Shown here: piece by piece, positions 26,639 through 36,649 of the stretch
Layout: each line of letters starts with the position of its first letter
Position numbering within the stretch: position 1 is the stretch's first letter
Assembly (NCBI GenBank): GCA_945879625.1
Contig: CAMCVA010000012.1
Span: 1-64,000, forward strand
Source of the DNA: Flavobacterium psychrophilum
GTDB taxonomy: Bacteria > Bacteroidota > Bacteroidia > Flavobacteriales > Flavobacteriaceae
Reading direction: 5' to 3'
DNA length: 64,000 nt
Program-made: the position numbers and the translations under genes
Notes under the pieces: generated by a model
Database searches by the model: none
What the model saw: only the letters and a program-made list of their open reading frames with translations
Told to the model about the DNA's origin: nothing

Positions 26639-27487
26639 TTAATTTAATGATATCGTATCGATCAATCGAATTTTGTTGGCAAAAACAGCAATAAATGCGC
26701 GATACTTTTTGCCTGCTTCTTTTGCAATACAAGGCAATAAATGGCTTTCATCGGCGATCGTAAAATATTCCAATTCAAAAAGCGACTGGGCTTCAAATTG
26801 ACTTTTCACCCAATCAATCACCGTTTGTGGCTCGTGTTGCTCAAATTGTGTTTTGGCCAAAAGCAAGGTCTTATAAATAAATGCAGCTTGTTTTCGCTCT
26901 TCTACCGAAAGTCTTTCGTTGCGGGAACTCATCGCGAGGCCATTGGCTTCTCGGTAGATTGGGCAAGGAACGATGGTTACTGGAAGCTGAAGTTTTTCGA
27001 CTAATTTCTTCACAATTTGCAGTTGCTGAAAATCTTTTTCGCCAAAATAGGCGTTTTGGGGCTGTATAATTTCAAACAGACGTTTAACCACTGTGCCTAC
27101 ACCATCAAAATGTCCGGGTCGAAACGCGCCTTCCATTACCAGCTCTAATCCATCAAAATTATAGGATTCAGACGTGGTGTTGCCGTTGTATATGTCTTCG
27201 ACAGCAGGTGCGTATACTAGGATTTCGGACGAAACGCCTTCTATGAGTTTCACGTCGTTTTCGAGTGTCCGGGGATATTTTAGCAGGTCTTCGGGGTTGT
27301 TAAACTGTGTGGGATTCACAAAAATACTAATCACAGTATGTGTATTGTTTTGCAACGAAGCGTCCAAAAGAGATAAATGACCTTCATGAAGCGCGCCCAT
27401 GGTGGGAACAAAACCAATCGAAGATTTTGGATTTGAATGGGCTTTAAGGTGTGCAACAAAATCGGCTTGTTTGTCAAAAATCAACAT
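26639..27487 (-). CDS. panC: Pantothenate synthetase
   Basis: A 282-residue enzyme that condenses pantoate and beta-alanine using ATP. It has the HIGH-like motif [12 protein letters not shown], the stretch [30 protein letters not shown] and the KMSKS-like [13 protein letters not shown] chose the ATG at 27487 ([10 protein letters not shown]) over the one at 27514 because a -7 box ends at 27512, which would put the longer start outside the transcript. It heads the minus-strand run panC-panD-flippase-esterase-radA-GT51. Confidence 0.96.
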   Translation of the reverse strand: MLIFDKQADFVAHLKAHSNPKSSIGFVPTMGALHEGHLSLLDASLQNNTHTVISIFVNPTQFNNPEDLLKYPRTLENDVKLIEGVSSEILVYAPAVEDIYNGNTTSESYNFDGLELVMEGAFRPGHFDGVGTVVKRLFEIIQPQNAYFGEKDFQQLQIVKKLVEKLQLPVTIVPCPIYREANGLAMSSRNERLSVEERKQAAFIYKTLLLAKTQFEQHEPQTVIDWVKSQFEAQSLFELEYFTIADESHLLPCIAKEAGKKYRAFIAVFANKIRLIDTISLN

Positions 27488-27511
27488 GTGTAAATCCTTA
27501 AAAATAAGAGG

Positions 27512-27519
27512 CAAACTTA
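27512..27519 (-). promoter_or_regulatory. -7 box (TAAGTTTG) for the panC operon
   Basis: Exact TAnnTTTG on the minus strand, 25 bases before the panC ATG at 27487. It faces the divergent promoter at 27551. Confidence 0.55.
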
Positions 27520-27550
27520 AGTTATTAGTTCATAACTGCATAAATTTTTG

Positions 27551-27558
27551 TAATTTTG
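27551..27558 (+). promoter_or_regulatory. -7 box (TAATTTTG) for the GT5-like-DUF4270-glmS operon
   Basis: Exact TAnnTTTG, 38 bases before the ATG at 27596. Confidence 0.5.
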
Positions 27559-27595
27559 CCTGATTTTTATTGACAACAAATAAAGTAACAATCTT

Positions 27596-28402
27596 ATGGA
27601 GGAAAAGAGGATATTATACGTATCATCTGAAGTGGTGCCTTATCTAGCTGAAAACGAGGTGTCTTTGATGTCTTATGATGTTCCCAAAATGGTCAATGAT
27701 CAAGGAGGACAAATTCGAATTTTCATGCCCCGCTACGGAAACATTAACGAGCGCAGGCATCAGTTACACGAGGTAATTCGTTTGTCGGGTATGAACCTAG
27801 TTGTCAATGACTTAGACATGCCATTGATTATCAAAGTGGCCTCCATTCCCAAAGAGCGCATCCAAGTATATTTTATCGATAATGACGAATACTTCAAACG
27901 CAAAGCCACCTTTACTGACGAAGAAGGGGTCTTGTTTGCCGATAACGATGAGCGTGCCATTTTCTTTGCCAAAGGCGTGGTTGAGACAGTAAAAAAATTA
28001 AACTGGGTGCCTGATATTATTCACGTACACGGTTGGATGGCTGCTTTGTTGCCCATCTACATGAAACATTACTACAAAGATGAAGCCTTGTTTGCCGATA
28101 CAAAAATTGTTACTTCGGTCTACAGTCAATCGTTTGAAGGCAATTTAAATAGTGAACTGAGCAATAAAATTCAATTTGACGGCGTGCCCAGTTCAGCCAT
28201 TTCCGAATTGGCCGAGCCTTCCTATGACAACATCATAAAAGCCTCGATAAATCATTCAGACGCCGTGATTATTGCCTCAGAAAACCTGTCTTCAAGTTTA
28301 ACAAAATTTATAGAATCGTCGGGGAAACCTTTTTTACCTTTCGCCACGAAAGACGAATTTGCGCAAGCTTATACTAATTTTTACAAAGATTTGGTTCTAT
28401 AA
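27596..28402 (+). CDS. Glycogen/starch synthase N-terminal-domain protein (half GT5)
   Basis: A 268-residue protein resembling only the N-terminal Rossmann domain of GlgA-type GT5 enzymes: ILYVSSEVVPY, GGQIRIFMPRYGNINERRHQL, VYFIDNDEYF and DIIHVHGWMAAL. The C-terminal nucleotide-sugar-binding domain is absent and there is no continuation in the next gene. The KxGGLGD substrate loop, expected after the first strand, is replaced by AENEVSLMSYDV. A full glycogen-synthase activity is therefore unlikely. The same short form is, to my knowledge, common in Flavobacteria, so this is not a fresh truncation. It is followed after 17 bases by the DUF4270 gene and then glmS. Confidence 0.8.
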   Translation: MEEKRILYVSSEVVPYLAENEVSLMSYDVPKMVNDQGGQIRIFMPRYGNINERRHQLHEVIRLSGMNLVVNDLDMPLIIKVASIPKERIQVYFIDNDEYFKRKATFTDEEGVLFADNDERAIFFAKGVVETVKKLNWVPDIIHVHGWMAALLPIYMKHYYKDEALFADTKIVTSVYSQSFEGNLNSELSNKIQFDGVPSSAISELAEPSYDNIIKASINHSDAVIIASENLSSSLTKFIESSGKPFLPFATKDEFAQAYTNFYKDLVL

Positions 28403-28419
28403 TCTCTTTTTAAACACAC

Positions 28420-30108
28420 ATGAATATACGTATTTTGGCCCCCTATTTTCTTGTTCTTATTTTTGGTTTTTCTGTGATATCCTGCGACAGCACCTACAAC
28501 GAAGTGGGATCAGATATTGTAGGGGATACTAGTTTTGAGTTCGGAACACCGGCCACCTATGACGCATTAGCCTACAACCAAGGATTGGGCGCAATGGACT
28601 CCAAGAATTTACCGGTAAACGCCTTGGGAATCTACAACAATCCCGTTTTTGGATTGACTAAAGCACATTTTGCTACCCAAATACAATTGGCGGTATTAAA
28701 TCCAACTTTTAATGTGGCTTTAAGTCCTGAAATTGATAGTGTTTACTTGACTATCCCTTATTTTAGCACCAAAACAGAAACCAGTTCTACAGGTGTAGGC
28801 ACCTACGAATTGGATTCAATTTATGGGCCATCCGATTCCAATTTTGATTTAAAAGTATACGAATCAGGGTATTATATTCGCGACTTAGATCCAACCAGCA
28901 GCACCCAATCGGTTCAAGGTTATTACACCAACCAAAACGCCGATTTTGATGCGGTAAAAGGAGCCTTACTAAACGATGATCCTGCTGACAATCAAAATAC
29001 TGCTTTTTTGTTTAGTAACTCCGAATACAACGAATTGAAAACTTCTGCTGATGGTGTAGAATCCATTGTGCGCAAAGTGCCCGCCATGCATTTAAAACTC
29101 AACAAAACATTCTTTAAAAATAAGATATTTGAAGCGCCCGCCGGGAAATTGCTCAACAACAACATTTTCAAAGAATACTTTAGAGGACTTTATTTCAAAG
29201 TAGATAATGCAGGAACTTCCCCCGGAAATTTGGCCTTACTCAACTTTAAAGGCGGATCAATAACCATAAGCTATTCGGAATACGAAAGCGTTCCCGATAA
29301 CGACCCTGTAACTCCCTTACCCGATAAAGTTCAAAAATCAGTTGTATTAAATATAGCCGGAAATTCGGTGAGTTTATTGGAGCAAACCAACTCGCCCAAT
29401 TATACAGCAGCTTTGCCAGGAAATTCATCTACTGGCGACGCAAAATTGTATGTAAAAGGAGGCGCCGAAGGATCTATGGCGATTATCAATTTATTTAATC
29501 CTGCAGATTTATTTCGTTATACCGACGGTGTACAAGTAAATATACCAAACAATGTGCCTGACGAATTGGACGAATTGCGCGAAAAGTACCGCCGGAAAGA
29601 ATTGGTAGTGAATGATGCGGCTATAACCTTTAGTATCGACAACCAAACGATGAATACAGGAACTCCAGCGGCCTACGAGCCTAACCGAGTTTACCTGTAT
29701 GACATAAAAAATAAACGCCCGGTTTTGGACTATTATACCGACCAATATGTCAATTCCCTACAACCCAAATTAGCCAAAAATGTGCACGGAGGAATCATTA
29801 CCAAAGACGCTGATGGCCGAGGCACACAATATAAAATCAGGATCACCAATCACTTGCGCAACTTGATTAAATACACCGATTCAACCAATGTAAAATTGGG
29901 CGTGGTGGTCACCGAAAACATCGGGGTAGTAACCAACAAACGCTTAAAAAACTCTTTCATTACCGGCACACAAACTGTTTCTGAAGCGCCTACTATGAGT
30001 GTAACCAATTTATTGGGCACTGTTTTATACGGATCAAATATTCCTGCTGGAGACCCAAACGAAGACAAAAAATTGAAATTAACCATCTATTATACAGAAC
30101 CCAAATAA
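28420..30108 (+). CDS. DUF4270 family lipoprotein
   Basis: A 562-residue secreted protein. The signal peptide ends with VISC (Cys22), giving a lipoprotein. The mature N-terminus CDSTYNEVGSDIVGD and the following beta-rich sequence with SVYLTIPYF-type strands match DUF4270, a family of Bacteroidota lipoproteins of unknown role. It starts 17 bases after the half-GT5 gene and ends 9 bases before glmS, so all three are likely one transcript. I cannot assign a function. Confidence 0.8.
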   Translation: MNIRILAPYFLVLIFGFSVISCDSTYNEVGSDIVGDTSFEFGTPATYDALAYNQGLGAMDSKNLPVNALGIYNNPVFGLTKAHFATQIQLAVLNPTFNVALSPEIDSVYLTIPYFSTKTETSSTGVGTYELDSIYGPSDSNFDLKVYESGYYIRDLDPTSSTQSVQGYYTNQNADFDAVKGALLNDDPADNQNTAFLFSNSEYNELKTSADGVESIVRKVPAMHLKLNKTFFKNKIFEAPAGKLLNNNIFKEYFRGLYFKVDNAGTSPGNLALLNFKGGSITISYSEYESVPDNDPVTPLPDKVQKSVVLNIAGNSVSLLEQTNSPNYTAALPGNSSTGDAKLYVKGGAEGSMAIINLFNPADLFRYTDGVQVNIPNNVPDELDELREKYRRKELVVNDAAITFSIDNQTMNTGTPAAYEPNRVYLYDIKNKRPVLDYYTDQYVNSLQPKLAKNVHGGIITKDADGRGTQYKIRITNHLRNLIKYTDSTNVKLGVVVTENIGVVTNKRLKNSFITGTQTVSEAPTMSVTNLLGTVLYGSNIPAGDPNEDKKLKLTIYYTEPK

Positions 30109-30117
30109 TATATAGAT

Positions 30118-31965
30118 ATGTGTGGAATTGTTGGATACATCGGAAAAAGAGAAGCCTATCCCATTATAATTAAAGGATTAAAACGTTTAGAATACCGCGG
30201 CTATGACAGTGCGGGAATCATGTTATACGACGGCCAAGACATGAAATTGTCCAAAACAAAAGGAAAAGTTTCAGATCTAGAAGAAAAATCGGCCACAGAA
30301 ATCACCATAAACGGATCGATTGGAATGGGCCACACGCGCTGGGCCACCCACGGCGTTCCGAATGATGTAAATTCGCACCCGCATTTATCCAATTCGGGAG
30401 AATTAGCCATCATACACAACGGAATTATCGAAAACTATGCGCCTTTAAAAAAGGAATTGATTAACCGCGGCTATGTCTTTAAATCAGACACCGATACCGA
30501 AGTGTTGATTAATTTGATAGAAGATGTTCAAAAAACACACAATCTAAAACTAGGAAAAGCCGTTCAAGTTGCCTTAAATCAAGTGGTGGGCGCCTATGCC
30601 ATTTGCGTTTTTGACGTGAAAAAACCCAACGAAATAATTGTTGCCCGCTTGGGAAGTCCTCTGGCAATTGGCGTGGGCGTAGATGAATTTTTTATTGCTT
30701 CGGATGCCTCTCCATTTATAGAATACACGTCAAATGCGATTTACTTGGAGGACGAAGAAATGGCGATTGTACGCTTGCATAAACCCTTAAAAATCAGAAA
30801 AATTAAAGACGATTCGTTGGTAGATCCATATGTTCAGGAACTTCAAATGAATTTGGAACAAATAGAAAAAGGTGGCTACGATCATTTCATGATGAAAGAA
30901 ATCTTCGAGCAGCCGAGTGTAATTAAAGATACCTACAGAGGTCGTTTGCTCGCCAACCAAGGAATCATCCAAATGGCGGGTGTAGAAGACAATTTAGAGA
31001 AATTCTTGAATGCCGAACGCATTATCATTGTAGCTTGTGGCACCTCATGGCATGCCGGCTTGGTGGCCGAATATGTAATTGAAGAATTTGCACGCATACC
31101 CGTTGAGGTTGAATACGCTTCTGAATTCCGTTACCGAAATCCTATTATCAATAAAAAAGATGTGGTCATTGCCATTTCACAATCGGGAGAAACCGCTGAT
31201 TCCTTGGCAGCGATCAAGTTGGCCAAAGAACATGGCGCTTTTGTGTTTGGCGTTTGTAATGTGGTGGGTTCTTCCATTTCTAGAGAAACCCACGCGGGTG
31301 CTTACACTCATGCCGGACCAGAAATTGGCGTGGCTTCTACCAAAGCATTTACCACACAAATCACCGTATTGACTATGTTGGCCTTGCGTTTGGCAAAAGC
31401 CAAAGGAACCATGAACAATTCCGATTACCACCGCTATTTGCAAGAATTGGAATTGATCCCGGAAAAAGTAGCCGAAGCTCTAGAAACAAATGAAGTGGCC
31501 AAAGTGATTGCCGAACGATTTAAAGACTCTACCAATTGTTTGTACTTGGGTCGCGGATATAATTTCCCGGTTGCTCTAGAAGGCGCATTGAAACTCAAAG
31601 AGATTTCGTACATCCACGCCGAAGGTTATCCCGCTGCCGAAATGAAACATGGACCAATTGCTTTGATTGACGAACACATGCCGGTTATTGTAATTGCCCC
31701 CAAACAAGGCCATTATGACAAAGTGGTGAGTAACATTCAAGAGATTAAATCCAGAAGCGGAAAAATCATAGCCGTGGTTACCAAAGGCGACGTACAGGTG
31801 CGCGATTTGGCCGACTACGTGATTGAAATTCCAGAAACTTCAGATGCCTTATCGCCATTATTGACAACTATTCCGTTGCAATTGTTGTCCTACCACATTG
31901 CGGTACTGCGCGGTTGTAACGTAGATCAGCCTAGAAATTTAGCCAAATCAGTTACCGTAGAATAA
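30118..31965 (+). CDS. glmS: Glutamine--fructose-6-phosphate aminotransferase
   Basis: A 615-residue enzyme that makes glucosamine-6-phosphate, the first step to UDP-GlcNAc for peptidoglycan and LPS. The N-terminal glutaminase has catalytic Cys2 (MCGIVGYIG) and GHTRWATHG. Two SIS domains follow (CGTSWHAG, SQSGETADS, LGRGYNFPVALEGALKLKE), and it ends in the typical PRNLAKSVTVE. Length is normal. No glmS-type ribozyme leader is possible here, because DUF4270 ends only 9 bases upstream. Confidence 0.97.
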   Translation: MCGIVGYIGKREAYPIIIKGLKRLEYRGYDSAGIMLYDGQDMKLSKTKGKVSDLEEKSATEITINGSIGMGHTRWATHGVPNDVNSHPHLSNSGELAIIHNGIIENYAPLKKELINRGYVFKSDTDTEVLINLIEDVQKTHNLKLGKAVQVALNQVVGAYAICVFDVKKPNEIIVARLGSPLAIGVGVDEFFIASDASPFIEYTSNAIYLEDEEMAIVRLHKPLKIRKIKDDSLVDPYVQELQMNLEQIEKGGYDHFMMKEIFEQPSVIKDTYRGRLLANQGIIQMAGVEDNLEKFLNAERIIIVACGTSWHAGLVAEYVIEEFARIPVEVEYASEFRYRNPIINKKDVVIAISQSGETADSLAAIKLAKEHGAFVFGVCNVVGSSISRETHAGAYTHAGPEIGVASTKAFTTQITVLTMLALRLAKAKGTMNNSDYHRYLQELELIPEKVAEALETNEVAKVIAERFKDSTNCLYLGRGYNFPVALEGALKLKEISYIHAEGYPAAEMKHGPIALIDEHMPVIVIAPKQGHYDKVVSNIQEIKSRSGKIIAVVTKGDVQVRDLADYVIEIPETSDALSPLLTTIPLQLLSYHIAVLRGCNVDQPRNLAKSVTVE

Positions 31966-31985
31966 GCAAAATCAAAATAGACGCC

Positions 31986-32016
31986 AAAAGCGAGTTGGAA
32001 ACAACTCGCTTTTTTT
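31986..32016 (+). terminator. Terminator after glmS
   Basis: Perfect 12-base stem AAAAGCGAGTTG / CAACTCGCTTTT with a GAAA tetraloop (31998-32001), followed by a T-run. Confidence 0.88.
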
Positions 32017-32158
32017 GTTTAAAACGGTAAAAATTTAAACTTAAATTTCACTAAAAAACACTGGTCTAAAATGCGAATAATAAAATTTTCAGGCCTTTTT
32101 TTAGTAATATTAAAAATAGTTGTATTTTGGCTTTCTAAACCAACAAAATTTAAAACCA

Positions 32159-35017
32159 ATGAAGAGCTATTTAGTTATTTTGACGTTGTTTTTTTGCAGT
32201 CTTACCTTTGCACAAACAGCCCTATCAGGCGTTGTGTCTGACGCAAAAAAACAGCCAATTCCTGGAGCCAATGTAAAGATTGCGGGAGCTTTAAACAGCG
32301 CAAGTACTGATGTTAACGGTAAATTTACCTTAAATGCCGTGAATTTGCCTTGCAAGCTGGAAATCACCAGTGTGGGCTATGCACCACAGACAGTTTCTGT
32401 TTCCTCTGCTTCTCAAGCCATTTCGGTGAGTTTGACAGACGAAGAAACACAATTAAATGAAATCGTTGTTTCGGCGTCTAGAACACCAGAACGCGTGTTA
32501 GAATCGCCAGTAACCATAGAACGAATGGGTTTGGCGCAAATTAAAAACACGACTGCAGCCTCCTACTATGATGGCTTGGAGAATTTAAAAGAAGTTCATT
32601 TTAACACCAGTAGTTTCTCTTTCAAATCAATCAACACCCGCGGATTTGCAACCGTTGCAAACACCCGTTTTATGCAATTGGTAGACGGAATGGACAATTC
32701 CTCACCGGCCTTGAATTTTGTGTTGGGTAACTTGATCGGAATTTCAGAATTAGATGTGGCAAGTGTGGAATTATTGCCAGGAGCATCTTCTGCGCTGTAT
32801 GGCGCAAATGCCTTTAATGGAATTTTGTTTATGAACAGCAAGAGCCCATTTACTAGCCAAGGCTTAAGCACCTACTTTAAATACGGACAAACATCGCAAG
32901 AAGCCGCTGGAGTAAATGATTATTTTGATGTAGGTATTCGTGCCGCACATGTATTTAACAAGTATTTTGCTGCCAAAACAAATTTCACGTTCATGAAAGC
33001 AACCGAGTGGATTGCCAATGACAAACGAAATGTTGTGGGTGGTGGACTTTATACAGATCCAAGTAACATTGGACACGATGTCAATCAAAACTACGATGGC
33101 TTGAATTCTTATGGGGATGAGGTGAGTACCTTTATTGCCAATGTGGGTCAAGTGAGCCGAACAGGATACATGGAAAAAGACTTGAACGACAACACCATCA
33201 GAAACGTGAAAGCCGATTTTTCTTTGCACTTCAAGCCGTTTGACAACGACTTTGAAATCATTTTACAAAGCAAATTTGGAACAGGAAACACTATCTACCA
33301 AGGAGCCAACCGTTATGCGTTGAAAAACTTTTACATGAACCAAAACCGTATCGAAGTAAAAGGAAAAAATTTCTTTGCAAGAGCCTATATGACTGCTGAA
33401 GATGCCGGAGATTCCTATGACATGCGTTTTGCTGCTTGGAACGTAAATAGAGCTGCTAAGGCCGACACGAACTGGTTTACCGATTATGCGAGAGCGTATC
33501 AATTGTCTAGTGCTGTTTTAGGATTGAACGGGTACGACGCTTCCAATTATGCTAGAACCTTCGCCGATACAAATATTTCACCTATTTTAAATTTAACTCC
33601 ATCTGTAGACCCTAATAATCCATCAGCACCCACATTGCCAAGATTCTTGGCTGGATCTCCAGAATTTAAAAATGCCTTAAGCACCATTGCACAAGATCCT
33701 GATTTTACCAAAGGGGCGAAGTTTACAGATCGTTCTAAGTTGTACCACAGTGATGTAAATTATAACCTTAGAGATGTAATTAAAGTGGCTGATGTGCAAG
33801 TAGGTGGTTCGTATCGTCAATATGTGATGGATTCAGAAGGGTCTATTTTTACCGATTATGATGCGCCAATTACCTATACTGAATTGGGATTATATGTACA
33901 AGCACAAACTAAATTAAAGGATAATCGATTAAAAATTACGGAATCCATTCGATACGATAAATCCCAAAATTTTGACGGTAGCTTTACGCCTCGTATAGCA
34001 TTTGTGTATTCGGCTGGAGCCAATAAAAATCACAATATTCGTTTTTCCGTTCAAACCGGATTTAGAAATCCAACTACACAAGACCAATACATCGGATTGG
34101 ATTTAGGGCCATTTGCTTTAATTGGTTCTGCACCAGACAATTTAGATCGTTATGTAGAAACAAGAGTGTTAAGCGCTGCTGGTCAAGCCCTTACAGGCGC
34201 GTCTAGTGTTTCATTGAGTGGACAAGACGCTTATTACAATTCTTACACCAGTACATCTGTAGCTGCATTTGCTGCGGCTCCCAAAACCACACCCGCTCAA
34301 CTCCAAGCAGCGGCCAATTTATTACAAGTGGCTACACCAGGATTAGTAAAACCTGAGAAAGTTCAAGCGGTTGAATTGGGCTACCGTTCATTCATTGAAG
34401 ACGTGTCAGTAGACATTAACGGGTACTACAATATGTATACCGACATGATTAGTAATGCCAACGTAATTACACCATTATACGGCGATGTAAACGTGCCAAT
34501 TAATTTGGGTGACGCAACAACTCTAGCTCCGTTGAGCGCTTTAAGCAATGGTGACCGTCGTGTGTATCAAGTATATACCAACTCAAAAGCTTCGTTGGAG
34601 TCATACGGAGTGGGATTGGGCTTAGGCAAAAAAATATTTGGCGACTATGAGCTTAATGCCAATTACAACTATGCCGGTTTTATCTATGATGACGCAAACG
34701 AAGCTGGATTTGAAACCTCATTCAACACCCCAAAACACCGTGTAAAAGCATCTATTGGGAATCCAAGATTGTTCAAAAATTTTGGATTCAATACCAATGT
34801 ACGTTGGAACACGGCCTACACTTGGCAGTCGTCATTTATTGACGGAGATGTCCCAGAAAATACAGTTGTGGATGCACAAATTACCTACGGAATTCCTTCT
34901 ATGAAATCAGTATTTAAATTGGGAGCCAACAACCTAATGGGCAAAGATTACATACAAGTAGTCGGAGCAGGAGCCATTGGTCAACTTTGGTATGCTTCCT
35001 GGACAATTAATCCTTAA
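32159..35017 (+). CDS. TonB-dependent receptor with carboxypeptidase-regulatory N-domain
   Basis: With the ATG at 32159 the product is 952 residues and begins with a clear signal peptide (MKSYLVILTLFFCSLTFAQ); the upstream start at 32120 would bury it. A CarboxypepD_reg-like domain (about 20-100: LSGVVSDAKKQPIPGANV), a plug (SASRTPERVLESPVTIERM, SINTRGFATVANTRF, LLPGASSALYGANAFNG) and an outer-membrane barrel follow. The plug resembles receptors for small ligands such as siderophores or vitamins rather than SusC. An SGNH-hydrolase lipoprotein follows 30 bases later, in SusD-like position but of a different family. Confidence 0.9.
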   Translation: MKSYLVILTLFFCSLTFAQTALSGVVSDAKKQPIPGANVKIAGALNSASTDVNGKFTLNAVNLPCKLEITSVGYAPQTVSVSSASQAISVSLTDEETQLNEIVVSASRTPERVLESPVTIERMGLAQIKNTTAASYYDGLENLKEVHFNTSSFSFKSINTRGFATVANTRFMQLVDGMDNSSPALNFVLGNLIGISELDVASVELLPGASSALYGANAFNGILFMNSKSPFTSQGLSTYFKYGQTSQEAAGVNDYFDVGIRAAHVFNKYFAAKTNFTFMKATEWIANDKRNVVGGGLYTDPSNIGHDVNQNYDGLNSYGDEVSTFIANVGQVSRTGYMEKDLNDNTIRNVKADFSLHFKPFDNDFEIILQSKFGTGNTIYQGANRYALKNFYMNQNRIEVKGKNFFARAYMTAEDAGDSYDMRFAAWNVNRAAKADTNWFTDYARAYQLSSAVLGLNGYDASNYARTFADTNISPILNLTPSVDPNNPSAPTLPRFLAGSPEFKNALSTIAQDPDFTKGAKFTDRSKLYHSDVNYNLRDVIKVADVQVGGSYRQYVMDSEGSIFTDYDAPITYTELGLYVQAQTKLKDNRLKITESIRYDKSQNFDGSFTPRIAFVYSAGANKNHNIRFSVQTGFRNPTTQDQYIGLDLGPFALIGSAPDNLDRYVETRVLSAAGQALTGASSVSLSGQDAYYNSYTSTSVAAFAAAPKTTPAQLQAAANLLQVATPGLVKPEKVQAVELGYRSFIEDVSVDINGYYNMYTDMISNANVITPLYGDVNVPINLGDATTLAPLSALSNGDRRVYQVYTNSKASLESYGVGLGLGKKIFGDYELNANYNYAGFIYDDANEAGFETSFNTPKHRVKASIGNPRLFKNFGFNTNVRWNTAYTWQSSFIDGDVPENTVVDAQITYGIPSMKSVFKLGANNLMGKDYIQVVGAGAIGQLWYASWTINP

Positions 35018-35047
35018 TTCTCTCATTCGTAATAAAAATATAGCATC

Positions 35048-36514
35048 ATGATAAAAAATTTCAAATGGCTGTTATTGGTTTCGTTAACCTTTGCGGCATG
35101 TACAAATGACGATACTGCGCCTGTAGATGTGCCAGTATCTGCCGGAACCGCTGATTTCTCAAAATACGTTTCATTAGGAAATTCGCTTACAGCGGGTTAC
35201 AGCGATGGTGCACTCTTCAAAAGAGGTCAAGAAGGATCATATCCAAATTTATTGGCACAACAATTTGCCCAAGTTGGGGGAGGTGCATTCACCATTCCTT
35301 TTTGTGGAGATGATAATCTCGGTGGATTATTACTAGGAGGAACTCCTATACAAGGCACCCGTTTATATTTTAATGGGGCTGCCCCCGTAAACGTGCCAGG
35401 AACTCCGGTTACTGAAATCACCAATTTATTAACAGGCCCATTTAACAATATGGGTGTTCCTGGTGCAAAAAGCTATCATTTGGCAGCACCTGGTTACGGA
35501 AACGTAGCAGGAGTTCCTACCGGACAAGCCAATCCGTATTATGCACGTTTTGCGTCTTCTCCTTCATCTCGTATCATTGACGATGCAGTAGCACAAAATG
35601 CTACCTTCTTCTCTTTGTGGATAGGAAACAATGACGTATTGGGCTACGCCACTTCTGGAGGTGCTGGGGTTAATCAACTAGGAAATATAAATCCGGCTAC
35701 CTATGGTGCGAATGACATTACCGATCCAGGCGTTTTCGCAAATGTATACAGCGGATTAGTCGACGCCATGACCGCCAACGGAGCCAAAGGAGTGGTAGCC
35801 AATATTCCTTATGTTACTACAATTCCGTTCTTTACTACTGTGCCTTTCAACCCGGTACCACTTGATGCAGCAACCGCTGCGCAATTAAGTGCGGGTTATG
35901 CGGCTTACAATGGTGGTTTAGCGGCTGCACAAAACGCCGGTTTAATTTCGGCTGCCGAAAAAGCACAAAGAACCATCACGTTCCAAGCCGGAAACAATGC
36001 CGTTGTAATGGTAGATAGCTATTTAACTTCGCTTGCCCTTTTGGGATTGCCATCCTATCGTCAAGCTACTGCTGCTGATTTAATGGTATTACCTTCTCGT
36101 TCATTTATTGGAACAGCAGTGGGTGGAAATCCACAGCAAGTAAATGGGGTGTCTGTGCCATTGGCCGACAACTGGGTGCTTTCTAAAGATGAAATCGCAG
36201 AAATTAAAGTAGCCGTTGACGCCTACAATGCATCGATTAAGTCGATTGCTGAAGCTAAAGGATTGGCTTTTGTAGACGCCAATGCGGTAATGAGTCAAGT
36301 ATTTAACGGAGGAATTCGTTATGGCAACTACCACTTATCGGCTGGATATGTAACTGGAGGCGCATTCTCTATGGATGGAGTACATCCATCAGCACGTGGC
36401 GCAGCTTTAATTGCGAATAAATTTGCCGAAGCGATCAACGCTAAATATGGTTCTACCTTTAAGCCATTAGATTTAGCCGAATACCCGATTCAATTTCCTG
36501 CGGTAATCAACTAA
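35048..36514 (+). CDS. SGNH/GDSL-type hydrolase lipoprotein
   Basis: A 488-residue lipoprotein (lipobox FAAC, Cys18). SGNH-family blocks are visible: block I reads LGNSLTAGY with nucleophile Ser46 (Asn instead of the usual Asp before it), block III WIGNNDVLG, and block V DGVHPS with Asp443 and His446. A large insertion rich in Gly, Ala and Asn separates blocks I and III. It is likely an outer-membrane lipid or acyl-ester hydrolase. It lies 30 bases after a TonB receptor gene and both end at the terminator at 36537, suggesting that it releases or prepares the receptor's ligand. The substrate is unknown. Confidence 0.82.
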   Translation: MIKNFKWLLLVSLTFAACTNDDTAPVDVPVSAGTADFSKYVSLGNSLTAGYSDGALFKRGQEGSYPNLLAQQFAQVGGGAFTIPFCGDDNLGGLLLGGTPIQGTRLYFNGAAPVNVPGTPVTEITNLLTGPFNNMGVPGAKSYHLAAPGYGNVAGVPTGQANPYYARFASSPSSRIIDDAVAQNATFFSLWIGNNDVLGYATSGGAGVNQLGNINPATYGANDITDPGVFANVYSGLVDAMTANGAKGVVANIPYVTTIPFFTTVPFNPVPLDAATAAQLSAGYAAYNGGLAAAQNAGLISAAEKAQRTITFQAGNNAVVMVDSYLTSLALLGLPSYRQATAADLMVLPSRSFIGTAVGGNPQQVNGVSVPLADNWVLSKDEIAEIKVAVDAYNASIKSIAEAKGLAFVDANAVMSQVFNGGIRYGNYHLSAGYVTGGAFSMDGVHPSARGAALIANKFAEAINAKYGSTFKPLDLAEYPIQFPAVIN

Positions 36515-36536
36515 GATTAGCCAGATAATATATAGA

Positions 36537-36566
36537 AAACCATCCTCAAAAGGGATGGTTTTTTTG
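36537..36566 (+). terminator. Terminator after the SGNH lipoprotein gene
   Basis: Stem AAACCATCC / GGATGGTTT (36537-36545 with 36553-36561) followed by a T-run. Confidence 0.82.
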
Positions 36567-36649
36567 TGGATACTATCTCCTGCCAATAAGCGATCCCCAC
36601 AAATTAGGATGTTACCCATTAGCCATAATTTTTTTATAAAATTTGTCTT

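Noticed and set aside
28402..30117. glmS-type ribozyme leader before glmS
   Set aside because: The upstream gene ends 9 bases before the glmS start, leaving no room; no ribozyme-like structure is seen.
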